Shown here in pieces: positions 27,421 to 35,587 of a DNA stretch of 64,000 nucleotides; position 1 is the first letter of the stretch; each line of letters opens with the position of its first letter. This DNA comes from Burkholderia sp. Nafp2/4-1b (lineage in GTDB: Bacteria > Pseudomonadota > Gammaproteobacteria > Burkholderiales > Burkholderiaceae), in assembly GCF_003635165.1 (NCBI RefSeq), contig NZ_ML058597.1, positions 1,164,916 through 1,228,915 of the forward strand, read 5' to 3'. The notes under the pieces are model-generated. The model was not told the DNA's origin, ran no database searches, and worked only from the letters and a program-made list of their open reading frames with translations. The position numbers were made by a program, and so were the translations under genes.

Positions 27421-28389
27421 TCAAAACAGTTCGAGTTCGCCCGATTCGACCATCGGCCCGACGTCATGAACCAATTCGCGGAAATCCTCCGGCGACCAGC
27501 TCAGGCTGAACACGAAACGCTGATCGAGCTGCACCGACCGCCCCGACGCCGGGTCGGTCATCCGGTACTTGAAGCAGAGCTGCGGACAGTCGCCGCCGAA
27601 CGAAATGAACTTCTGCTTGTGGTTGACGACGAGCGGCACCTGCACCGGATGCCGCGCGAGCGCCTCCGCGTCGCCGAGATAGCGGTTCTTGAACGCGCCC
27701 CAGACCAGGTTGGTCAATTCGCCGAGCACGCTGTTCACGTCGCGGAAATCGGCCGCGCGGCCGTCGTCGCGCGTGCCGCCGATCATGTCGAGCAGCGGCT
27801 GCTCGCTCGTCTGCAGCAGCATGTAGCCGCGGCACCACGCGCTTTCCAGCGCGATCAGGCTGAACACCTCGCCGAAGATGATCTGGTCGCGCACGATGCA
27901 CGGCGTGTCGTGCTCGATCGTCATGCCGGGGAACAGGCTGTCGAGCCGTGCCTCGGTGATCTCGGCGATGCCGCGCACGAGCGCGTTCGGGTAGTCGCGG
28001 CCGAACAGGTATTCGTCGATCGCGCGCTTGAGCGGCGTCAGATCGTCGGCGACATAGGCCGCGCATGCGACCCGCGCGAGCGCATCGGGCAGTCCGTCGC
28101 GCGACGCGTGCCCTTCATTCGACACGCGGCGCAGGATGATCGGCAACTCGGGCCGCAGCGCATCGATCTGCGTCGCGATGATCGCGCTCTCGGCGGGCGA
28201 GCCGCCGTAGTCCTCGGCCAGCAGGATCGCACCGAGATCGATGTTCGAGCGCAGCACCTTCAGCAGCCGGTTGCGCCGCACGGTCAGGCCGACGAGATTG
28301 TGCTCGTCGCAGAAGCGCTTGATCGTCGCCGCATGCGCACGGCTGTCGTCGAGCACGAGCACCTTGCTGACGGGTTGGTCTACGGTCAT
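27421..28389 (-). CDS. Receiver-like domain fused to CheX-type phosphatase domain
   Basis: A 322-aa two-domain protein. Residues ~8-125 form a receiver-like domain with the acidic pair D14-D15 (VLVLDDSR), but the usual phospho-Asp strand reads AILLAEDYGG, so the acceptor Asp is shifted or lost. Residues ~140-322 resemble CheC/CheX/FliY phosphatases, with the E-x-x-N signature E224-N227 in GELTNLVWGAF. It ends GELELF, like the neighbouring protein. The role is likely dephosphorylation of the operon's CheY. The start MTVDQPVSK has AGGA nine bases upstream. Confidence 0.75.
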   Translation of the reverse strand: MTVDQPVSKVLVLDDSRAHAATIKRFCDEHNLVGLTVRRNRLLKVLRSNIDLGAILLAEDYGGSPAESAIIATQIDALRPELPIILRRVSNEGHASRDGLPDALARVACAAYVADDLTPLKRAIDEYLFGRDYPNALVRGIAEITEARLDSLFPGMTIEHDTPCIVRDQIIFGEVFSLIALESAWCRGYMLLQTSEQPLLDMIGGTRDDGRAADFRDVNSVLGELTNLVWGAFKNRYLGDAEALARHPVQVPLVVNHKQKFISFGGDCPQLCFKYRMTDPASGRSVQLDQRFVFSLSWSPEDFRELVHDVGPMVESGELELF

Positions 28390-28411
28390 CTCGGGCATTC
28401 CTCGCAATCGG

Positions 28412-28993
28412 TCAAAACAGTTCGAGCTCGCCGCCGGTGTCCACGCTCGCCGTTTCCGGCGCGTGGAAATCGACCGGCGCGTTCGCGCAGACGCACAGCG
28501 TCGCGCCGATCCGCACGTCGCCGTCGAGCGTCACCTCGTACGCTGCCACGTGAGCGGGGTTCAGCGCCGGCAGGTAGTCGATGCTCGCGCCGCTCAGCAG
28601 GTAAGGCGTCGACATCCCGAGATCGGGGAACGGTGCGATCAGCGCCTGGTTGATCGCGCCGCAGCACAGGTTCGCGACTTCCATGAACGCTTCGGGCAGC
28701 GGCCGCTGCGCGCTCGCGCCGGGTGCCGTGCCGAAATGGCGGCGCGTCGGTTCGTCGTCGCGAAAGCGCAGCGCGAGCAGCAGCCGGAAATGCAGCGCCG
28801 AGATCGTCAGGACCGCGACGTGCTCGGCGACCTTCGGCGTCGCGCGCGGCTTCGCACGGGACGGATCGTGCGCCGTGTCTTGCGCATCGCCCGCGGCCGG
28901 CCGGATCTCGCATGCGCCGCCGGAGGCGAGCCGCGTGCGCGCAGCGTCGAAGAAGATCCGCTCGAAACCGGCCCGAGCCTGCGCACTGATCAC
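28412..28993 (-). CDS. CheX-like protein, second copy
   Basis: A 193-aa protein starting at a GTG that overlaps the mini-MCP stop (GTGA, 28990-28993). The segment MEVANLCCGAINQAL contains the E-x-x-N phosphatase signature (E105-N108) at the position expected for CheX/CheC, and the chain ends GELELF as does the downstream receiver/CheX protein, suggesting that the two arose by duplication. It is 22 bp from the next gene. Function as CheY-P phosphatase or as an adaptor is inferred. Confidence 0.65.
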   Translation of the reverse strand: MISAQARAGFERIFFDAARTRLASGGACEIRPAAGDAQDTAHDPSRAKPRATPKVAEHVAVLTISALHFRLLLALRFRDDEPTRRHFGTAPGASAQRPLPEAFMEVANLCCGAINQALIAPFPDLGMSTPYLLSGASIDYLPALNPAHVAAYEVTLDGDVRIGATLCVCANAPVDFHAPETASVDTGGELELF

Positions 28994-29736
28994 GCCGCCG
29001 CTCCTTCGAGCCGCGCGTGCAGTTGCCCGGCCAGCGTCTCGAGCGTCGCGAGCGCGGCCGTGATCATCTTGCCGCCGGCCTGGATGTCCTGGAACGTCGC
29101 GGCCGTCACGAGATCGTTGCGGTTCAGGCTGTCGCGATAGCTGTTCGACAGTTGCTGCGAGCGCGCGGCGAGCCCGCGCACCTCGCTCGCGACGATCGAG
29201 AAGCCGCGCCCCGCGTTGCCGGCGCGCGCGGCCTCGATCGACGCATTCAGCGACACGATCGACACGTGCGCGACGATTGCCGACAGCTCCTGGTTCTTCG
29301 TGCGCATGTCCTGGTTCTGCGTGGTCAGCGAGATCATCTGCTCGTGCCAGCGCTCGAACGTGCCGGCGAGCCCGCGCAGCCGCGCGGCTTCGTCGGCGAG
29401 TTTCGTCGCATGCTGCGACAGCGCCGCGCGCTCGGCCGCGAGCGCCTGCAGCGCGTCGCGCTGCTCGCCGGTGCCGGCCGCCTCGCGCGCCAGTGTTTCC
29501 TCGAGCTCGGCTTCGCGGTGCGCCCATGCCTGCGCGGCTTCCGCGTGCGCGGCGACGGCTTCGTCGGCACGCGCTTCAGCCACGCCGAGCGCCGCGCGCA
29601 ACGCATCCGCCTCGCGCGTCATCGCGGCGGCGAGCCGCGCGCGCGCGATGCGGCACACGATCGCGGCGATCGCCGCGACCACCAGGCCGCCTGCCAGCGC
29701 GGCACCGATCGGGATCATCCACGCTTGCACGATCAC
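28990..29736 (-). CDS. Minimal membrane-anchored chemoreceptor (mini-MCP)
   Basis: A 248-aa protein starting at GTG 29736, overlapping the kinase stop by 4 bp. One N-terminal transmembrane helix (~8-30) is followed by a long Ala/Glu-rich coiled coil (~35-150) and a chemoreceptor hairpin-tip motif at residues 164-193 (LNASIEAARAGNAGRGFSI and so on). It has no periplasmic sensor domain, no HAMP domain and a shortened signalling bundle, and no methylation sites could be picked out. It presumably couples to the CheA-like kinase encoded just upstream. Confidence 0.8.
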   Translation of the reverse strand: MIVQAWMIPIGAALAGGLVVAAIAAIVCRIARARLAAAMTREADALRAALGVAEARADEAVAAHAEAAQAWAHREAELEETLAREAAGTGEQRDALQALAAERAALSQHATKLADEAARLRGLAGTFERWHEQMISLTTQNQDMRTKNQELSAIVAHVSIVSLNASIEAARAGNAGRGFSIVASEVRGLAARSQQLSNSYRDSLNRNDLVTAATFQDIQAGGKMITAALATLETLAGQLHARLEGAAA

Positions 29737-32126
29737 TCCGTTGCGTCCGCGTTCTCGGTGCCGGCGCGTGCCGCCTGCCCGACTCCGTGCACCGCGCCGC
29801 CGTCCGCCGCGAAATGCGCCGGCAGCGACACGATCGTCTCGAAGGCGCGATACGGCGAGCCGATACGATCGTCGGTGAAGCGCAGCGCGATGTCGCCGCC
29901 GTCGCGCTTCAGGAAATTGCGCACCGCGTCCATCCCGACGCCACGGCCCGATACTTCGGTCACCGCGCGTGCGGTCGAGAAGCCCGGGCGGAAGATCAGT
30001 TCGGCCACCGCTTCGTCCGTCAGCGCGGCTTCGTTGCCGGCGTCGATCCAGCCGCGCTCGCGCGCGATCCTGCGGATCCGGTCGAGCGCGAGGCCGCGGC
30101 CGTCGTCGCCGAGCACGAAGCGCAGCGTGTCGTCCTCGACGTCGACCGCGATGTCGATCTTCCCGGCCGGCGCCTTGCCGGCCGCGCGACGCTCTTCCGA
30201 CGTTTCGATCCCGTGGTCGACCGCGTTGCGCAGCAGATGCATGAACACGTTCTTGAGCGTCGCGCCGATCTCGCTGCGCACGCGATGGCCGTGGCTGTCG
30301 ATATGCACGACGGGCGCCGGCTTGCCGAGTTCGGCCGCGAGCGACGGCAGCGACTCGATCACGGCGCCCAGCGCATCGCCGATGCCCTGCGTGCCGAACT
30401 GGCTCAGCAGGCGGCGCACCGAATCGCGCGCCGCGTGCCAGTCGCCTGCGTTCGCCGGATCGGCGCCGTCGAGCATCCGCAGGCTCTCGCTGATATGCGC
30501 GCGCTCGACCATCAGGTAGTCGGTGCCGCCCTGCCGCACCGCTTCACCGTTGCGGCCCAGCGTGACCGCGTTGATCGTCGCGTAGTGGTCGACCGCCTCG
30601 CGCACGCGGGCCAGGTCGTCCATCAGCGCGTCGCGGTTCCACTCGGGACCGCCGTCGGCGCGACGCAGCGATTCGTACGCCTGCTCCGCTTCGTGCACGA
30701 TGTTGGTCAGGTGCTGCAAGCTGTACGTGCGCGCATTGCCCTTGATCGTGTGCATGTTGCGGAACAGCGCGGCGACGATCGAATGATCCGCGCGCTCGTG
30801 CTGGCGGATCATCCGCTCGTTCTCGCTGAGGAAGCCCTTCGCGCTGTGCACGAAGTCGTGGAACTTGTCCTGGCTGATCGACAGGATCTCGCCGATCATC
30901 TCGAGGCGGCGCTGCTGCTCGCCGGCTTGCGCGGTCAGCTCGCGAATCTCGGTCACGTCGCGCACGCACAGCATCAGCCGCACGACCGTGTCGGCTTCGT
31001 CGGTGATCGCCGACCAGCTCAGATCGAGCCATTTCTCGCGGCCGTCCGGCATCCGCTTCGCGACTTCGTTGACGAGCAGGTGCTCGTTGAATGCGAAGTT
31101 CATGCTGTCCTCGCCGAGGCACGCATGCACGGCCGCGTCGACCTGCGAGCGCGCGTCCGAGCCGATGCTCGAATCGTCGAACACGAGCGCCATCAGGTCG
31201 CGCCCGGCGATGTCGCCCGTCTCGAAGATGGTCTCGAGGTAAGCCGAATATTCCGCATGCACGACGCCACCTTCGACGACGGTCAGAATGCCCTGCTGCA
31301 TGTTCTGCAGCATCGCCTGGATGTCGGCCGTCTTCTGCTTCAGCTGCGCGGCGTTCTCCTGGATCTTCTCGATCATCCCGTTGAACGCGACGATCGAATG
31401 ACCGATCTCGTCCATCCGGCCCACCGGCACGCGGCGCGTGAAGTCCTGGCTCGTCGCGATCTCGCTCATCATCGTCTGCATCCGGCTCAGCGGACGCGTG
31501 ATCTGGCGGTACAGCACGAAGCCGAGCGCGGTCAGCAACACGACGACCGTGCCGGCGACGCCCGCGATCGCGGTGGCCGTCGTCGACAGCATCCCGTTCA
31601 GCGCGCGGATCGCGTCGTCCTTCTGGCGGTTCTTCTCGACCCGCAGCGTGTCGACGATGCTCTCGAGCTCGTCGCGATACTGCGCGACGTTCGCGAACAG
31701 GTACGCCTGCGCCATCTCGGGCTTGCCGTCGGCCTTCATCTTCACGGTGTCGTCGATCGCCGCGAAGTAATTCGCGGCGCTGTCCTTCGCTTGAGCGACG
31801 AGGCCTTGCTGCGCGTGCCCGACCGCCGATTTCGCCTGCGCGTCGAGCGCCGTGCGCAGCGCGGCCTGCTTCGTCTTCAGCTCGTCGCGCGCCTGCGCGG
31901 CGGTGTTCGCGTCGGGCGCGTACACCAGCGTCATCGTCGCGATCTGGATGTTCTTCACGTCGGCGACGAGATCCGCCGACGCGAGCGCGCTCGGCACGAT
32001 TCCCTGGGTAACCTGACGCACCTCGGCCGCGCTCTTGCGCGTCTGGTACACGGCGTACACGCCGATCGCGGACAGCGCGAAAAACGTCAGGACGACTAGC
32101 AGCGTAATGCGATGACGGATGGTCAT
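29733..32126 (-). CDS. Transmembrane CheA-like sensor kinase (4HB-HAMP-PAS-HPt-ATPase)
   Basis: A 797-aa hybrid. Transmembrane helices at ~8-27 and ~186-207 flank a periplasmic four-helix-bundle sensor like that of MCPs. HAMP (~208-260), a PAS-like domain (~265-395), an HPt domain with phospho-acceptor H459 (NMHTIKGNA), then a CheA-type ATPase follow: N box 630-641 (HLLRNAVDHGIE), G1 674-679 (DDGRGL) and G2 727-732 (GRGVGM). It ends soon after the ATPase, so the CheW-binding P5 domain of CheA is missing, and no classical dimerisation/P2 region is evident. It heads the operon; GGGGAGC is its ribosome site. Confidence 0.87.
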   Translation of the reverse strand: MTIRHRITLLVVLTFFALSAIGVYAVYQTRKSAAEVRQVTQGIVPSALASADLVADVKNIQIATMTLVYAPDANTAAQARDELKTKQAALRTALDAQAKSAVGHAQQGLVAQAKDSAANYFAAIDDTVKMKADGKPEMAQAYLFANVAQYRDELESIVDTLRVEKNRQKDDAIRALNGMLSTTATAIAGVAGTVVVLLTALGFVLYRQITRPLSRMQTMMSEIATSQDFTRRVPVGRMDEIGHSIVAFNGMIEKIQENAAQLKQKTADIQAMLQNMQQGILTVVEGGVVHAEYSAYLETIFETGDIAGRDLMALVFDDSSIGSDARSQVDAAVHACLGEDSMNFAFNEHLLVNEVAKRMPDGREKWLDLSWSAITDEADTVVRLMLCVRDVTEIRELTAQAGEQQRRLEMIGEILSISQDKFHDFVHSAKGFLSENERMIRQHERADHSIVAALFRNMHTIKGNARTYSLQHLTNIVHEAEQAYESLRRADGGPEWNRDALMDDLARVREAVDHYATINAVTLGRNGEAVRQGGTDYLMVERAHISESLRMLDGADPANAGDWHAARDSVRRLLSQFGTQGIGDALGAVIESLPSLAAELGKPAPVVHIDSHGHRVRSEIGATLKNVFMHLLRNAVDHGIETSEERRAAGKAPAGKIDIAVDVEDDTLRFVLGDDGRGLALDRIRRIARERGWIDAGNEAALTDEAVAELIFRPGFSTARAVTEVSGRGVGMDAVRNFLKRDGGDIALRFTDDRIGSPYRAFETIVSLPAHFAADGGAVHGVGQAARAGTENADATE

Positions 32127-32289
32127 GAGTACAGCTCCCCGCAGCGATCCGGCTTCGATCGCCTTTTGGCCTATTGATATTGAAAGAATATGAGCGCCGA
32201 ATTATCGGGGATGGTGTATGACGGTCCGATGACTGAAAATCAATCAGTCATTGAGGAAATCGCAATGATCAATTGCGATGATGAAACGC

Positions 32290-32316
32290 TAAAGTTTCGT
32301 TTGAATTGGCCGTTAA
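32290..32316 (+). promoter_or_regulatory. Sigma-28 (FliA)-type promoter
   Basis: TAAAGTTT (32290-32297), exactly 11 bp, then GCCGTTAA (32309-32316) match the classic flagellar sigma consensus TAAAGTTT-N11-GCCGATAA at 15 of 16 positions. It points away from the chemosensory operon, toward a gap with no coding gene on that strand. It could drive a small RNA or an antisense transcript into the M14 hydrolase gene. Confidence 0.6.
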
Positions 32317-32510
32317 CCGTCGGCCCGCAAGGCTCGGCACGGGCGCCGGACGGCCTCCTGGAAACGAATCCGGATATGCATTCTTTTCATTTCTTATCCG
32401 GCAGCTCAATCCGGTCTAATACCGGTAAAACGTTTGCACATTATCCGCGATTCGAATCGTGATGAATTGAATCGTTTACACAGCCATTCAAGCGTGAAAG
32501 CGAACACCAT

Positions 32511-32536
32511 GCGCGGGCCATGTCTCCGGCCCGCGC
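32511..32536. terminator. Hairpin downstream of the M14 hydrolase gene
   Basis: A perfect 9-bp G+C stem (32511-32519 with 32528-32536) and an 8-base loop lie 9 bp after the hydrolase stop. It has no U-run on either strand, so it may act with Rho or only stabilise 3' ends. Confidence 0.4.
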
Positions 32537-32545
32537 CATCATCGC

Positions 32546-33556
32546 TCACGGATCGAGCGCGCCGCCCGACCATCCGGCCGACGGCCGCGCCCCGGTCAGC
32601 TTCAACGCGACGTCGCCTTGCGCGACCAGCCGCTCGCGGTTGCGCGTCACGATGCGCCCGGCCTGCGGCGCGACCAGCACGTGCTCGCTGCCCGGCACGC
32701 CCGGATGCGCGACGATCCGCGCGATGCGCTCGCCGGCGTCGACGGTCGCGCCGAGTTCGCGTTCGTACACGAGCACGCCCGATACCGGCGCGAGCACCGT
32801 CTCCATGTGCGCGATCGGCACGGCGTCGCCATGCCAGTCGTGCGCACCGGCCGGCTCCGCGATCACGCCGCGGCCGCGCAGGAACGCGAGCATGCCGTCG
32901 GCATCGCGCTCGGCCAGCGCGTCGGACACATCGGACTGCCCGCGCAGCTCGACGGTCGCGACGAGCCGCTCGCGCAGGCTGCCGTTGCGTGCCCAGTGCG
33001 CGGCGATCGCGCCTTCGAACGCGCCGTCGTCGTCCTCGTCCCACAAGATGGCAACGTCCGCGCCGAGCGCCGCCGCGAGATCGCGGCCGGCCGGCCACAG
33101 ATCGCGATGCAGGTACACGTATGGCAGCGCGTCGGAATCGGTGTGCAGGTCGAGCACGATATCGGCATCGCGCGCGGCGTCGAACAGCGTGCGCTGCCAC
33201 GCGGCGAACGTCGTCGCGGGCCGGCGTGCGGCGGCCGATTCGTGGAAGTGCCGGTTGAAGTTGCGATGCGTCGCATCGTGGAAGCGGCCGAGCAGCCGCC
33301 CTTGCCGGAACTGCGCGAGCCCGAGCGGGTTCGCCTGCGGCACGACCGTCACCGTGCCGCGCAGCACGCCGCGATCATGGGCCGCGCAGAGCTGCGGCAG
33401 CAGCCGGTGCAGCACGAGCATGCCGGCGATTTCGTCCGCATGCACTCCGGCCTGCAGGTGCACGCGCGGGCCGTCGCCGCCCGACAGCCGCCACGCGCGA
33501 ATCGCGAGCGGCTGTCCGCCGTCGCCCGGCACCTGCCATGTCAGCGTTTCGATCAT
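32546..33556 (-). CDS. M14-type succinylglutamate desuccinylase/aspartoacylase family hydrolase
   Basis: A 336-aa zinc carboxypeptidase-fold deacylase. The metal site is in AGVHADEIAG (His and Glu) plus the later His of DLHTDSD. The C-terminal region (~260-336) is a biotinyl-like beta barrel, as in AstE/DoeB relatives. Members remove succinyl, acetyl or acyl groups from amino acids such as N-acetyl-diaminobutyrate. It is the last gene of the ABC-aminotransferase operon, 31 bp after the aminotransferase, with an AAGGAGC ribosome site. The actual acyl-amino acid is unknown. Confidence 0.82.
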   Translation of the reverse strand: MIETLTWQVPGDGGQPLAIRAWRLSGGDGPRVHLQAGVHADEIAGMLVLHRLLPQLCAAHDRGVLRGTVTVVPQANPLGLAQFRQGRLLGRFHDATHRNFNRHFHESAAARRPATTFAAWQRTLFDAARDADIVLDLHTDSDALPYVYLHRDLWPAGRDLAAALGADVAILWDEDDDGAFEGAIAAHWARNGSLRERLVATVELRGQSDVSDALAERDADGMLAFLRGRGVIAEPAGAHDWHGDAVPIAHMETVLAPVSGVLVYERELGATVDAGERIARIVAHPGVPGSEHVLVAPQAGRIVTRNRERLVAQGDVALKLTGARPSAGWSGGALDP

Positions 33557-33587
33557 CTTTCGTGCTCCTTTCCGTTCGGCGCGCGCA

Positions 33588-34790
33588 TCACGATGCCGAC
33601 GACACGGTGCGCGCATCCGCGCCCAGGCTTGCGACGAAGGCCGCGATGCGCTCGCACGCGTCGGCCAGCTTCGCATCGTCGACCACGAACCCGAAGCGCA
33701 CGAAACCCGCCGCCGTATCGCCGAACGCGCTCGCATCGAGCAGCGCGACCTGCTTTGCGCGGAACAGCCCCCACGTGAACGCGTGCGCGTCGAGCCCCGT
33801 GCCGCGCACGTCGACCATCATGAACATCCCGGCTTCCGGCAGCAGGCAGCGCAGCCCCGGCACGTCGCGCAGCCGCGCGTAGGCCAGGTCGCGGCGGCGC
33901 CGGTACAGCTCGCGCATGTCGGCGACGATCGCGGCCTTGTTGTCGAGCGCGGTGACGGCCGCCTGCTGGATGAAGCCCGGCAGCCCGTACAGCATGCACA
34001 GCGCGAGCCGTTCCGCATGCTCGATCAGTTCGGCCGGGCCGATCGCCCAGCCGACCCGCCAGCCGGGCATCGCATGCGATTTCGACAGGCTGCCGATCGT
34101 CACGGTGCGCGCGGCCATCCCCGGCAGCGACGCGATGCTGACCATGTCGCGCTCGAACGTCAGTTCCGCATAGACCTCGTCGGACACGACCCACAGGTCG
34201 CGCTCGCACGCGAGCCGCGCCATCCGTTCGAGATCGGCACGCGGCATCACGACGCCGGTCGGGTTGCACGGCGTCGCGAAGAAAATCGCCTTCGTGCGCG
34301 GCGTCACGGCCGCTTCGAGCGCGTCGACGTCGAGATGAAAGCCGCGCGCCGCATCGACCGGCACCGGCACGAGCGTCGCGCCCGACGCGCGCACGCTCGC
34401 TTCGTACGTGAGGTACATCGGCTCCGGCACGAGCACCTCGTCGCCCGCCTCGCACAGACACATTGCCATCGCGAACAGCGCGTTCTGCGCGCCTGCGGTG
34501 ACGATCACGTGCTCCGCGCCGACCGCCTGCCCGGACGCCTTCGCATGCTCGCGCGCGATCGCCGCACGCAGTTCGGCTCGGCCGCGCACTTCGCTGTAGT
34601 GCGTGTCGCCGCCGCGCAGCGCCGACACCGCGCGTTCGACGATCACGTCGGGGGTCGAAAAGTCCGGATCGCCGACGCTCAGGACGATCGCCGGCTCGCC
34701 CGCCGCGACGGCGGCCTGCGCGGCGTAATGAATGTCCCACGCGGTCGTGCGCTTGCCCTGCAGGCGATCGACCAGCTTCGAATAGTTCAT
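33588..34790 (-). CDS. Class I aminotransferase, arginine:pyruvate transaminase (AruH)-like
   Basis: A 400-aa fold-type I PLP aminotransferase. AWDIHYAAQ, LSVGDPDFSTP, THYSEVRGRAELR, the PLP lysine in SLSKSHAMPGWRVGW and LCMLYGLPGF closely resemble what I recall of P. aeruginosa AruH, which transaminates L-arginine to 2-ketoarginine. It sits in an operon with a basic/polar amino-acid ABC importer, and an AruI-like 2-ketoarginine decarboxylase is encoded 4 kb away, which supports the arginine transaminase pathway. A different guanidino or quaternary amino acid is possible. Start chosen at ATG 34790. Confidence 0.75.
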   Translation of the reverse strand: MNYSKLVDRLQGKRTTAWDIHYAAQAAVAAGEPAIVLSVGDPDFSTPDVIVERAVSALRGGDTHYSEVRGRAELRAAIAREHAKASGQAVGAEHVIVTAGAQNALFAMAMCLCEAGDEVLVPEPMYLTYEASVRASGATLVPVPVDAARGFHLDVDALEAAVTPRTKAIFFATPCNPTGVVMPRADLERMARLACERDLWVVSDEVYAELTFERDMVSIASLPGMAARTVTIGSLSKSHAMPGWRVGWAIGPAELIEHAERLALCMLYGLPGFIQQAAVTALDNKAAIVADMRELYRRRRDLAYARLRDVPGLRCLLPEAGMFMMVDVRGTGLDAHAFTWGLFRAKQVALLDASAFGDTAAGFVRFGFVVDDAKLADACERIAAFVASLGADARTVSSAS

Positions 34791-34842
34791 GCGTTCTCCG
34801 TCGCGCGGCGCCCGCCCGGCCGCCGCGCCGTCAAGGGTTCGT

Positions 34843-35538
34843 TCAACGCGGCATGCGCACCGGCACACGCCGCTCGAGCCGGCCGAACGCGCGTTCGATC
34901 ACGAACGCGAGCGCGACGTAGATCGCCGCGATCGCCAGCAACGGCTCGTAGGTTCGCAGTGTCTGCGCGCGGATGTAGTTCGCGGCGCCGAGCACGTCCA
35001 TCACCGCGACCGTCGACGCGAGCGCGGTCGATTTCAGCAGCATCACCGTCTCGCCCGCGAGCGTCGGCAGCAGGATCTGGATCGCGCGCGGCAGCCACAC
35101 GCGCCGCGCGATCATCGACGGACGCATCCCCATCGCGCGTGCCGCCTCGATCTCGCCTTTCGGCACGCCGCGCAGGCCCGCACGCAGCACCTCGCCGACA
35201 TACGCGCCGACGCTGATCACGAGCGCGAACGCGACGTACCAGAAGCCGTCGCGCAGGAACGGCCACAGCACGCTGTCGCGCAGCGCCGGCCAGCTGGCGA
35301 ACAGCGATCCGACGCCATAGTAGATCAGGTAGATCTGCACGAGCAGCGGCGTGCCGCGGATCACTTCGGTGAACGCCTTGCTCGCGCGCGCGACGAGCGG
35401 ATTGGCCGACAGCCGCGCGAACGCGACGGCGATCGCGAGCCCGAAGCCGAACACGGCCGAGATGACGAGCAGCTTGACGGTGGTCAGCACGCCGAGCAGC
35501 AGCAGCGACCCATAGGAGGACAGTACGCTCAGGTCCAT
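34843..35538 (-). CDS. Basic/polar amino acid ABC transporter permease (HisM/ArtM type)
   Basis: A 231-aa membrane protein of the His/Glu/Gln/Arg permease family, with about five helices and the EAA loop EAARAMGMRPSMIARRVWLP. It pairs with the HisQ-type permease encoded 49 bp upstream to form the heterodimeric channel, between the binding protein and the aminotransferase in the operon. Confidence 0.9.
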   Translation of the reverse strand: MDLSVLSSYGSLLLLGVLTTVKLLVISAVFGFGLAIAVAFARLSANPLVARASKAFTEVIRGTPLLVQIYLIYYGVGSLFASWPALRDSVLWPFLRDGFWYVAFALVISVGAYVGEVLRAGLRGVPKGEIEAARAMGMRPSMIARRVWLPRAIQILLPTLAGETVMLLKSTALASTVAVMDVLGAANYIRAQTLRTYEPLLAIAAIYVALAFVIERAFGRLERRVPVRMPR

Positions 35539-35587
35539 GACGTTGATCCGGTTCGATCGGAAAAGGCGGGGAAAGGCACGAGGCGGC

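Larger units (their letters stand above)
32127..32545. other. Intergenic region between kinase operon and M14 hydrolase gene
   Basis: This 419-bp gap is clearly less G+C-rich than its surroundings. It carries the leader and unknown promoter of the kinase operon on the left, a sigma-28-type promoter reading rightward (32290-32316), inverted repeats at 32370-32401 and 32411-32425, and a G+C-rich hairpin at 32511-32536. A 90-codon frame at 32190-32462 has atypical codon use and runs through the promoter, so it is not called a gene. Confidence 0.5.

Noticed and set aside
29277-32099. A very long (940-codon) frame on the + strand opposite the kinase and mini-MCP
   Set aside because: It is Arg/His/Ala-rich nonsense typical of antisense frames in high-G+C genes; the minus-strand frame encodes clear kinase domains.
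32202-32228. A sigma-28 promoter reading into the kinase operon on the minus strand
   Set aside because: The -10 (CCCGATAA) is good, but no TAAA-type -35 exists at the correct distance.
32190-32462. A 90-codon open frame on the + strand in the kinase/M14 gap
   Set aside because: Its codon use is unlike all neighbours (A+T at third positions), it has no ribosome site, it resembles nothing I know, and it runs through a good sigma-28 promoter.
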